64,000 nucleotides of DNA from Dromaius novaehollandiae (lineage: Eukaryota > Chordata > Aves > Casuariiformes > Dromaiidae), in the NCBI RefSeq assembly GCF_036370855.1, contig NC_088108.1:14035448-14099447 (forward strand). Direction: 5' to 3'. This document shows positions 21,099-32,020 of this stretch, piece by piece. The notes beneath the pieces are model-generated. The model did no database searches, was not told the DNA's origin, and saw nothing but the letters and a program-made list of their open reading frames with translations. Numbering within the stretch: the first letter of the stretch is position 1; each line of letters begins with the position of its first letter. The position numbers and the translations under genes were made by a program.

Positions 21099-22958
21099 TT
21101 TTGGAGAGAAATTTCAGAACTGGGGTTATTATTGCCGTAGGTCCATCACTGCAGTATTCTCTTATGTTGATGATGCCTCCAGAAGAGCTCTGGAAGCCTG
21201 GAGAGGGAACCGCTCCCATGTTCTCCTCCCCGCGCTGCTGAGGGCTACTAGCCTCACAGCAAGGCACGTACATATGCCAGCTCTTCAGTGACTACGTACT
21301 AGCTTAAACTAATCATGTTTTCAGAGAATGCACTGCAGTACTTATGTGAGGGGGTTGGTAGCCTTGGTGTGTTGTAGGGGCTTTGTCACCCTTGCGGAGG
21401 GAGAGCAGACAGCCATGCAGTTGCCTCCTATTTTTCTCCAGTGTGAACTGGCAGAGCTTATCCACGGACAGCCAAGGTAGTACTGCGTGAGAATGACTGA
21501 GACACTCAGCATGTGAGAGCCTTCTTTGAGGCTTTGTGTAATGGCTTTGGAGATCCAAAGGAGACAGCATGGGCTAAACTGCACCCCCAGCCTAGTGCTG
21601 GCAAGGCCCTGAGTGTGTGTGCAGTTTGCAGGGGTTGCTTTCTGCCACAAGCTAGATGGAACCTCATAAACTGGTGAATACAAATTAACTCAAGTATTTG
21701 TAATTTAAAGACACCCTTCCTCCTCCCAACTAACAACCATACTTAAATGTGGGGCTTAATTTCAATAAAAATATAATCTCTTTAAGTGTCTATCATGCTT
21801 TTCATTAAACACAAAAGGCATTTTCCCTCTCTCTGTATTTTGCAGTAAAGAGTACAAATAAATCCTAAAGACAAGGAAAGATGATGGCAATAAAATTCTA
21901 TCAGTATTCCCTTGCAGAACTTCTAAATTACGGGGATTTGGTAGAAGTTTATTTAGTTTCAAATCAATTCTGTGGTGGAGTAACTTGTAGCTGAGTTTGC
22001 TGCCGGTTTGATGCATCTGTTGAATCTACTAGCAGCTGCAAAATTCCAGGAGCCCGGCCTTTTCATGATTCAGTGACCATGTAATTGGCCATGGGATTTA
22101 TTCAGCCTTTTCATTCTATGTGACCCTTCCGTACTGCATCTTACCAAAATGTCCTGGGTAAATTCTGTGGCTTTATGCTGTGTGTTCTGAATGAACAGCT
22201 AACAGTTTACAATCCACTTCCCTCACATATAGAACCAGACAAAATATCATAGTAATAGCTGCCCACGTTTGCATCATTGTTAAAAGCTTAAAATATACAG
22301 CCCATCTTTAAAGCAAAGCGAGCTGGGCTTTTGTAAGCAAAGAGTGTTGGATTTGTTTTCCATGTCTGCTTGGGGTGCTGCCTGGAGTCAACCGACATGA
22401 GACATTTCTGCAACCCAGTTACCAAACGGACTAGCAAGAATGGACACAAGTACATGCGGAAAGCTGAACAGGCAAGCTCATACGCCTTCCTCTCCCTCCA
22501 AAGGGTCTTGACATTATGTGGCTGTATCATCTAGCGATGCTATTTGATCCATTTCAAACATACTCTTGGGAGCCAGCTCCCTTCTCCTTATCCGCCCTCT
22601 GGCTGGGAGCTCTGGGTGTGGAAGGAATGTCGGATCGGGTGCTTGTCTCTCCATCTCGTCCTTGCTGTGTTTTGAGTTGCTGACTTGAGTGCTGATGTGA
22701 TTGGAAGAGATTGTCTGGGAGAGGTCAGCTATTGTGCTGATAGACCTTGGCAGGAATGAAGGGGGGAAATATATGGAAAATAGTTATATTGTGGTCTAGA
22801 TTCTTCTAAAACCGTGTGGTATAATGGAAATTACATGCTTTCGTATGCATGTTGCACATCTTTAGTAATAAAGCTTTACGTAAGAGATGGGTCAGAACGG
22901 GGAATCTACCCAGAGGTTATCCTTTATGTGAGCGTTGTTGCTTTTAGCACTAATGGTC
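21099..22958. other. Intergenic sequence, no gene seen
   Basis: Ordinary AT-rich sequence without recognised elements. The longest frames (85-113 codons) lie on the minus strand at 21313-21683 and overlap each other in different frames without domain features. Confidence 0.55.
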
Positions 22959-23032
22959 AAGATTTTGATCTCTGTTATACACTTTAGTGTGGACTAACTA
23001 GTTTTACAGAGGTGTGGCTGAGATCAAAATTT
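22959..23032. repeat. Palindromic MITE-like fossil element
   Basis: The left arm AAGATTTTGATCTCTGTTAT and the right arm GGTGTGGCTGAGATCAAAATTT are imperfect inverted repeats about 75 bases end to end. The pattern matches by eye a palindromic repeat common in sauropsid genomes (GATCTCAGTTACAC-type arms around a central hairpin). It has no coding capacity. Confidence 0.5.
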
Positions 23033-26000
23033 ACCGTAGGTTTCACTACCGCTTCCAAGGCCTATAGTGTGACAAGATTGCAACTACAGTATCATCCCGC
23101 AGAGCTGTGCAAAACCACCAAAATTGTCTTTTACATTTGAGAATTAATGTTGTTGCAGGTTATTTCAGGAAAGAAGGGGAAAAGTGGGGACTTCAAAGCT
23201 GGTGGCATTATTAAAATAGAAACAGAAACATGTTACACAAGCGAAGTTGCCTTCCCAGGTCTGATTGGGTTTACAGAGTGGTAAAACTTATCCTATGCTG
23301 GTTGTTGCTGACTTAATTCGGAAGTTTTAAAATGTGATTATGCCAGCTTAGCTCAGCATTTGCTCAGCTAGAGAAGTATTATCAGTGTCTCTGAGAGCAC
23401 TGGCGGTGTTGCACTATGCACAAATGGAGGAGTGGCAGGGAAGAGCTTTACACAGGTCTGTAGTAGGAGGAAAGTTGAACAGGAATATAAGTATTGTGGC
23501 AGCAAACAAGGCTGTCAAAGAAAGTATTAGGATGACATGTAACCACAAGTTAATTGAGTTGATCATATTGGCAGGCATTGTTTGCGGATCCAGAATCTGT
23601 AGTGAAAAGAACATTTTTAACCCTTCAGCATCAGCCTGAAACATCTGGGGTGGAATTTTCAAAACTTTTTGGCACCGCTGCTGTCTTCCGTGCTTTTCCT
23701 CTTTGGCGCATGAGACAACTCTCCGGGCTGCTGTGTGGTGGGGAGCATTTCTGGTGTGCTGGGCACTTGAGAAGACTGAAGTTTTGTCAAATGTGCCGTC
23801 TTGTGTCTTGTTTGCGTCCAGGGGCTTTCTGAGTGCTGCTGTACAATGCTACACTTCCCACTCTGTTTTGTGGTCCCGTGGGTTAGATGAAGCAGGTCAA
23901 TGGTACACCAGCAAAGTGGAGAGTTGAGAAAGCCTGCAAATGGAAGAGAATGAGCTTTAGCTGCAAGGAGAAAATGAACAGAGCAGGGCTAACAGCGCTA
24001 GGGATTGCAAAAAGCTTAAGTTAACAGGAACTTTGAGCACACTGGTTTCGAGTGACTCTTTTCTAATACATCTTCAATTCTACAATAGTTGCTGGTCAGC
24101 TTGATTCATAGCACAGCACAGAATAGTGCAGTTGCAGAATGAAGCAGGCTTCTAAAGGAACACGAGTTTTGGATTTTTCACTCAAAAATGAATTTTCAAC
24201 ATTTCTGATTTTGAAATGGTGGATAATGCACAGTGATAGCAAGGGCACAGTGCCCCAGTTCTCACTGAGTTAACTTCAGGGATGCCAGATTGCATCTATG
24301 AGTAGCAGTAAATGAGTGAGCCATTGAGGAACTGGAAGCGTCTAAGGTGGCATCCTGCATCTGCCTTCTTATCTTAACAGGCTTTGGTTTCCCTCATTGC
24401 ACTGTATCCAGGAATGATCTCAAGTCACTGTGCAGACTTCAGTGAATTCAGCCACAAGTACCTATATTCCCTGGTGCCCAGGGTTCTAGTAGTTTCACAA
24501 TATCCCTGGATTGTGATAAGAGATCCCTAGAGATTAGAGACATGTAGTTTTCACATGGGCTTACAGATGATAAGGCCAAGATGTTTGAGCCTGAATGCAT
24601 AAAGAGGGTGTGTTCATGCCCAGAAGATAGCTAACTCAGTTTAAGACTATGCTTTTCACTAAAGTAGTACAGCTCTTGATAGATAAACTGCAACTTACTC
24701 GTCTTCTTTAATAGATGAGACCATCTGATTTTTTTTCCCAAAGTTAGTCACATAACTTCTTCCCTTTCTACTGGTGTTACACATCTTTTTGCACCTCTGA
24801 ATGTTGGGCAACTGACTGAGGAGCCCCTGAATTGATTTATTTAGCTTTGGAAGTTCATCTTTGAAAAACTTTAACTGGAACCAGACTAAATAGAAAGTCT
24901 GTAGCAGAGCTGAATTAGGACCCTTCTCTATTGGCTTCCAGCCTCAGCACCTAGACCATCTGTTTCTCTTTATTTCCAAGCTGTTTTCCTTTTTTTTTCT
25001 TTTTTTTTGTTTTTGTTTTTTTCCCTCTGGCTTTCTATCTATCTGGTGGATGCCAAGCATCTTCACACTGGTCTTCTATTATTTTGTCCCCAGAGATAAC
25101 AGAACCTTCTCTGGCAATTTCCTCTCTCCCTTCTGGAAAAGAGAGACTTGTTTTCCAAGCTTACTAGGACAGATCTAAGAGTAATGACGTTAAAATAACG
25201 TGAATTTCTTCAGATTGTTCAGAAGAAACATCTCAGACACAATTGCAAGATTGGGACCTAAATTTGTATTGGAGAATATAATCACTAGCTAACTTACTAG
25301 ACACCAACCACTGATACACATTATAGCCTTAAGTATTACAGAAGGTGCTAGGAAGAATGCTGTCAAATAAATAAAACCCATTTGGCTTACAGAAAGCATT
25401 CAAGTCAGTTTTTTATTTTTTCCTTCTTTTCATCCTCTGAGCAATGACATTTCTGTGGAAAGTGAGTTTTAAATATTGTAATGGAAACATACCTATACAT
25501 AATGAAGAATATCAAGGCATTATTATGCTATGACAGTTTAAGTGATGAATAATTGCAATTAATTTCACAAATATTAACTATATGCTATCACTCTTTGTGG
25601 TGCCAAGCAATAAATCAAACTTAAAACCCAACAAGCTCATCCTCAGTACAACAAGGGGCTCACATGCATTAGGAACACCTCTTCAGCTCCATGGGGACAT
25701 GCTGAGAGATTCAGCTGCCTTTCCTGCTCCCCTGCCTGAGGTTACCACTCGCCTGTAGCTGAACTGTAGCAGGGATGTGCTCCTGAACTGCTGCGATTCA
25801 CAGCTTGGTTTATTAACATAAACCACCATTAGTCCTGCTTTATTGTTCACAGCCCAGAATATTTACATAGCATTTGAGGGAAGTGATCTCTGGAGCTTCC
25901 ACTGCTGAACCTAATGGGAGTTGTGAATCAGCCTTCAGGGGTGTATGGTGCCTTTTCCAATCTCCAAACCAACAGTGTTGAATGTAACTTTTTAGAGATT

Positions 26001-27440
26001 ACAGCAGCACAGAGCATGTGAATATCAGTGCATTGTTCTGAAATCATTCAGGAGAGAAGAGTCTGGTGGAGATCTGGTTTATTCAATGCCTGACTTTGAG
26101 CTGATCAATGCAGTGCAGTGCAGTTAATTCCAGCTGGTTGCCCCAAAGACATGAGAACTTGTAACTATCATCCTGTGTGTCACTGGGCACAACCTTGATA
26201 CTGTTAAACTCCATGACCTGTGTAGTACTTTTCAAGGAATACTGCAGAGGCAGTTAATTTTGTTATTCCAATTTTAAAAAAACAGGAAACTTGGGCTAGA
26301 GAGGTCATGAAGGGACAGCACAGACCCAGCTGCTTTTGAAAATTTTCCTGGGTGCTTAAGGCCAGAACCTTTTGAAGCTAGTGCCAAAGTTTAAAGTACA
26401 GGAGCTTCGGCCCATGCACTCAGCACAGGAACTGCAGGTGGGCTCCTCACTGCAGAGTCTCCAGCTACTGCAGGAGTGGGGCACTGTCCCCCCTACCCAG
26501 GTGACTATTGCAGCAACTCTAGGCAGCCATCACAGAGGCTTTCCTTGGCTTGTGGCCTCCGTGTCTGGTGGGCTAGTGAGGGCTGCGGAGGAGGCGTTAA
26601 AATCTTGTGTGTCACAGTGCAAATTTGACCTAGTCATGATCTGGACATAAATGTTCCGGCTTGGAAGGAATTACAGGCTGGATCCGAGTGAGTGGAGGCC
26701 AGCTATATGCTGATGGCTGTTTAGATGAAGGGATTGACAAGGGACTCTATAGCTGCAGGCAAAGGAACACTTTACTACGCCCAGCCGTCTACCCCACCCA
26801 TGCCACCCAAGCCAGTGGCCGAACTGCTGCACTCCCTAGTGCGGCATTTCAGAGGGAACTGGGCTAATTTTGGCTGGCCTGGAAATGTTGTGTGTCACCC
26901 AAGTTCAGCAGCTGCCTTACTCGTGTAGTGCGATGGGCTCGGCCGCTAGTGGCAGTATCCTTGGCAGTCCCAAGCTGTGCCATCCCCACGTCCCAGCCAG
27001 TGCTCCCAGCACAGCAAGTTTTGCCAAGCGTGTTAGCAGGCATTTTTGCAGCACGCTGCAAGATCATCCTGGCAAAGAGGCAGCACCATCCCAGGAACTA
27101 CTAACAAGCAAGCAGATAGTTAATGACCGTTCTAGCACTGCTGTCTGCCATGCTGAAATGTGCTTTGGGAAGCTCAGCAGAAGTACTGGGAATGAGTTCA
27201 CTTGCATGTCAGGTTTATAAGCAACCCTGAAAGACCAATTCCATGGTAGGAACCGTGGCCCCAGATGTGTGGACTGGAGACCCTTGTGCTCGTTGTTCTC
27301 CCCAGCTCCCTAGTTATTTCACACGCTGCCCATCCAGGCCATGTGTCAAACCTGTGGCCTATAAGTTAAAAGTGTGATAAACTCATTATCGAGCCCTAAA
27401 GCAATCTTTCTATGTTCTTCTTCTTATTATTGTTATCTGT
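23033..27440. other. Intergenic sequence, no gene seen
   Basis: AT-rich, with a T-rich low-complexity stretch at 24984-25022. Segments 25440-25600 and 25800-25880 are AT-rich with ATTGTT and TAAT words and could be regulatory, but evidence is weak. The 26370-27350 part is GC-richer, with open frames up to 116 codons that show no domain. Confidence 0.55.
24984..25022. repeat. T-rich low-complexity tract
   Basis: Near-continuous T with single C or G interruptions over about 40 bases. No retrocopy body or AATAAA complement is visible next to it. Confidence 0.85.
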
Positions 27441-27590
27441 GGCGATCAGAAGCCAGGGACACCCTGATCTGCGAACCCGCGAAACGTGCTGGCCGGGGGA
27501 GGAGGCGTGGGCACATCCCGCCGGCTCCTGGGAGGGGACTGCATTCCTCCGCTCTTCCACCCAGGGGTGGAGCGCAGTCGGAAGTAGCAT
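27441..27590. promoter_or_regulatory. Orphan CpG-rich patch in the desert
   Basis: I count twelve CpG dinucleotides in about 150 bases, including GCGAACCCGCGAAACG, inside a desert where CpG is otherwise rare. It is GC-rich and bordered on both sides by AT-rich DNA. It could be a distal promoter for a noncoding RNA, a CpG-marked enhancer or a CTCF-type site. It contains no convincing gene. Confidence 0.45.
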
Positions 27591-30329
27591 ATTTGCTTTC
27601 ATCTGTCCTGATGATAAGCAGACAATATCCACGTAAAACTGCAACTCCCTCCCACTTCTCCTTCCCTTCTCCTCTGGAAAAGAAACATTTACAGCTCTTC
27701 CTCTCCCCAGGATTAATAGACATGACTTGAATATAGAAAAGATGCTGACAGTTGGATCACAGCTGATTAACTTTGCCCCAAGTCACATCAGAAGAGGCCT
27801 CTTAAGATGGCCTAGACATTTGAAAATAGCTGCTCAGCAACAGCTGTCCATGCTGGCCCCATCTGCACTTCCTTGTGTCCTAACATGATAGTGCCTTCTG
27901 TTGTATTATAATTTAAAAATATGATTTCACAGTAGCACAGCGTAAGCAAAACCAAGCCTGCCTAAATTGATGCGATTGCCAAAATGGGCCAAAGCATGAG
28001 ATTGATACAAACAGTAAACATAGCAAAGAGAGGGATTTTTAAAAGTGATGTGGAGGAGAATTACAAGGTTGTCTAGAAGCAAAGGCCCATCCACTGAGCT
28101 CTGGTTATAGGACTACAGTTTGCTAGATAGGTGAGCAAAGGACTAAGAAAATCTATCCTTGCTGTCCTTTTCAGACAGGATGAGACACTGAGCTGGCAAA
28201 TGCATTGCATATAGATAGAGAAGACTGTATTTTTAAGATTTACTGAAAATTTTAACCTGGAAAACTGGGAGGTGAACTTTTTGTCAATATGGTTGAACAC
28301 ACTGCCATGCATTGATATAGGACTTTTCCTAAGAGAGTAGTGGCTAGGTCTTTTGACCTTTTCTAGAGGATTGACCAGTACATCTGTGCTATGCAGGTAA
28401 AGTTTGGCAATTTTTTTTTTCCTGTATGCTTCAGCTTCCTGATCTCTGGCATACTGTAGCAATGCTACCTCCCTTTTAAGGTGTTTATGGGTTGAAAGCA
28501 CTGTTCAGGTGATAGGCATTGCTTCAGCAAAGATACAAGTCATTGATCACAATCAAGAGCTGCAGATCTAGCCCATTGTTTTTAGCAGGTAGTTTGTCCC
28601 AATGCAGGTGTACTTCCAGTCAGACAGCTTAATAACATCAGCACTTTTAGTTCCCAATTAGATTTTGAAATTAACTCTTCATTAAGGTGATGGGAGGTGA
28701 TAGAGACACATTTCATTGTAATGAATATAAATTAGGGGTATAATCTTCACCTCCCATTGTTCTGAATGTTTGGCGGGAGACAGCTTTCTCCAGGGGTTTG
28801 GAAGATTACTTCTTTGAGAGCTTAGATTTTCACAGGATCTGTAATCATACTTAAAATCTCTTCTTCCTCTTGCTATCCCACACGTATAAACAAACATATG
28901 TCATTTTGGAGAGCAACCATTCGGACACTTGGGATTGCTTGAGCATGGGCATATGGGAAGGACAGAAATACTTCAGAAAAGATTTGCAGTGCTGATACTA
29001 CAGTACCACAGTATCTATCTCAGCTAATATTCATGGGGACTTTGGGCAGAGTTTTAACCTGTCTCAGTCAAGGCTCAAGATTTTCCTGTGACCTGGATGC
29101 AGGTATTGCATTGGTATCTTTACAAATGAAAGACACTTTTTTTTTTCCTTAGGTGATAGTAAATTGTTATTGGAAGAAGTCTGATATTTTTTTTGAGGTC
29201 CTGGTGCGTATGTTAATTGACCCAAAATATATTACAGCTATTTAGTTTGGAGATCATCATTGCACATGTTAGGCAGTGTGAGTCCTAGCATGAAGGAATG
29301 ATATCTTCCTGCCAAACACCCTCGAGTGCTGGGCTGGTATTTTGTTAATTATATATGCTATTTTATTGACTTAATGTTCATGCCATGGCAGTGCTTGGAG
29401 GCCTCGGGCTGCAGTTTCATGCTAAGTCTGTGCTGCAACCTAAGGTGCACTGCTGCTTTCTCTCTTGTGCCAGGACTAATGTTCTTGGGCTCACCTGGAT
29501 CAAGCAGCTGATGCTGCCGGAAACCAATTTTTTGTTTTGTTTTGTTTTTTTCTAGAGTGGTTTTCAGCTGTATTTAGCTTTTGTCAGTGCCAGTACAAGA
29601 GGACAGAAGTTGTGAGCAAGGACTGTGGTTTGAACTGTTTTGTTGTAGCATGGACATAAGGCCGTGAAATCACATGTGTAGGTGTGGTTGGGGAAGCTGC
29701 GAGGCTGTGTCCTAGTCTAGAGAGCTCTCTGCCTCAAGGTTACGTGCAGTAGTCAGAATTGTGTTTTTAAGGGATTTGATTGAAATATGTGAATGTGCTT
29801 GTTTGGCCAATTTTTCAAGATAAGCAGCAAAGGGTATGATTTATTTACCTATTTATTCTCTGTGTCCTTTTCTGTTGCTTTGGGATATGAATACTCTCAA
29901 TAGTAAAGGTAAGCGTATGCGTAACGCTTTGCAGGATCAAGGGCTGGAGTATAGTCCTTGCTGCAAACAGGTCAGTCTTAGCTGTGAGATCAGTTTGACT
30001 ATGTGAGTTAACATTCTTATATTTCCCTAGCAGGAGGGTAAAGCAATAACATTCTTTTTTAGCAGACTTGTGTGTTTTCAAAGCCTTTCAGGTTTTAAAT
30101 GACTTCCAAAGAAATAACTGTTATTCATTTATTTTTAAAGCTTTTTCTTTTGCTGTGATGAAATATGCTTTCTCTTTCCTTCTATTAAAAACTTTCCCTC
30201 CCTCTATCAAAAACATTCAAAAACAGAGACTTTTGTTCATTGCTGCCAAGCAGCAGGGCTTTAAAACCTCCACCAAATGTGACATTTGTGTGTGCTGGCA
30301 ATGCGAGGCTCAGCTCCTGTAGTTGTTTT
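27591..30329. other. Intergenic sequence, no gene seen
   Basis: AT-rich. A TTTTG-type low-complexity run lies at 29528-29552. The 142-codon minus-strand frame at 28073-28501 has no recognisable domain and no promoter or splice context, so I do not call it. Confidence 0.55.
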
Positions 30330-30419
30330 CATGCAACTGTATGAACTTCCATGCAACTGTGTATGTGCTGATTCAGTCACAGGAAAATATGGTGAGGGGC
30401 AACTCTTAACAGTTGCATG
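30330..30419. repeat. Three copies of an 11-mer, two direct and one inverted
   Basis: CATGCAACTGT occurs at 30330-30340 and 30350-30360, exactly 20 bases apart, and its exact reverse complement ACAGTTGCATG lies at 30409-30419. The arrangement allows a hairpin or paired protein sites on one face of the helix. Confidence 0.75.
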
Positions 30420-30720
30420 AGTTTAAGACCCTGTTCCTTCTTTCCCTTTCCAAAGATGGTAGGTAATGGCTTGCAAGCGCTGAAGGAGGAAAAAGACCTG
30501 AGAGAGTGTGTTGGAGAAGAACAGCAAAAATCTGTCTGCTGTGTGGTGCTTTCCCTCAACAGCTCTGAAAGCACTTTATAAAAAAAGTAGTGTGAGCTGT
30601 GAGCACCTAAGCTGGCCAGAGCCAGGGGCAGTAGGAACACGTGACTGTCTTCGTCTTGGACTGCCGCTTTCACTATCCGATACTTAGTAAAAGGCAGAAG
30701 ACCTGTGCTTTTTTTCCTTT

Positions 30721-30777
30721 CCCCCCCCTTTTTCGCCCCCCCCTTTTTCGCCCCCCTTTTTCCCCCCCCTTTTTTCC
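30721..30777. repeat. C/T block tandem repeat (C8 T5 CG unit)
   Basis: Alternating homopolymer blocks: C8 T5 CG, C8 T5 CG, C6 T5, C8 T6, then CC. The basic unit is about 15 bases with one CpG at the junction. The minus strand is a G-block array suited to quadruplex formation. A lysine/glycine-rich frame on the minus strand across it is a product of the repeat, not a gene. Confidence 0.9.
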
Positions 30778-31007
30778 ATGTCTTGCAGTCCAAGTGGTAG
30801 CAGCTAGATGTTCAAGAACACACTGTCTTTTGATGTAAGGACCTCCTCTCATTTCCTGGAAATAATGAAGGCGATCAGTTAAGCGTCTCCTTAACAGTCT
30901 ATTTCATAGTTTTAAAATGTCTGTCTCATCAGTCCTTTCAAGAATGCCAGGAGCTACATGGAAATACTATGTTAGAAACCCGCACTGTGCTACTTGCTTT
31001 TTGCAAA

Positions 31008-31025
31008 TTTTTTTTTTTTTTTTTT
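31008..31025. repeat. Poly-T tract (18 T)
   Basis: Eighteen T residues. I looked for a minus-strand retrocopy beyond it (TTTATT close by, then a gene-like frame) and saw none. Confidence 0.9.
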
Positions 31026-31779
31026 AAGTTTAAGTGTTAAAGTTTAAGGAGCTGCTGAGAACCCACTGAGAGTGGAGTGTACCTTCAGTACCTCTCCGGA
31101 TAAGGAAATTAGCAAAGTACATTTCCCTCAATGTGCACGATGTACCTGGCAGATTTGGAGGTCTTTAAATCTAGATTTCCTCTGAATGATCAGAAAATAG
31201 CAGAGAGGGGAAGCCTGATCATAATTTCTCTGCTGCAATTAACTCAGCTTGCTCTTTGACAATTTCAGAAGGGTAAAACAGATTTTCTTCAGAATTTTTT
31301 TTAAAGAAGGACTTTTTTTTGGTGCAAACCCCATCATGAGAAATGTCAGCCTGCAAAGTTTAGATAAGTCACCAAAGCTAGGGGTAAGAAAAGTAAGTAA
31401 TTTCAGACTTCACAGTATTATTACTGAGGTACTTTAAGATAGCATCTGATTGCAGTGAAGGAGAATTTGTTTGAAGGCCAGTTAAATGTTGAAATATTTT
31501 AAGAGTTCTTTACAAAATGACGGTGCTGTGGTAGTATTTTCTAGAGGGAGTGGGGAGGTTATGAAGTTCCTTTAGCAAAGACAAACAGATCTGCTACTCT
31601 CTTTCCTGATTTTTACTTAGTGTAGTGATAATATTCTAGATGGGAACTTTATCTGAAGCACATTGTATTGCATCAAAAGGTGTCTTAAGGCAACTGCACT
31701 TTGTAGGTTAGTATTAATGCCTGTTTCAGGAATAAAAGTAGACAAGTTCTAAATACAATCTGTATAGTTCGAGATAAAT

Positions 31780-32020
31780 TTATTATTGGTTGGGGGAAAA
31801 ATAACTGGAAATAAGAGTCATCATCTTGCACATGTTTGGCTCTAGTAATTTATTTTATGAAATGAGAGAATTGTGAGATTGCATTATCAGCTTCATGGAT
31901 TCCATATTGTGTCATTTATTGATTAGGTGCCATTGCTAATTTGTCATTTTTTTCATAATTTTGTCCTAAAGCATTACCGTTAGCCAAATTTGTCGACTGG
32001 AATCATGTGACCAGACATGC
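31780..32020. promoter_or_regulatory. Candidate distal regulatory element
   Basis: AT-rich, complex and repeat-free. It carries several ATTG/ATTA words, GATTGCATTATCAG, TTTATTGATTAGG and GCCATTGCTAATTTGTC within about 200 bases. Such composition is common in deeply conserved noncoding elements of SOX gene deserts. No alignment was possible, so confidence is low. Confidence 0.35.

Noticed and set aside
28073..28501. A 142-codon minus-strand frame in the desert
   Set aside because: Long for AT-rich DNA, but no domain, promoter or conserved motif is visible. Kept as noncoding.
30377..30793. Lysine/glycine-rich minus-strand frame of 138 codons
   Set aside because: The unusual composition comes directly from the C/T block repeat.
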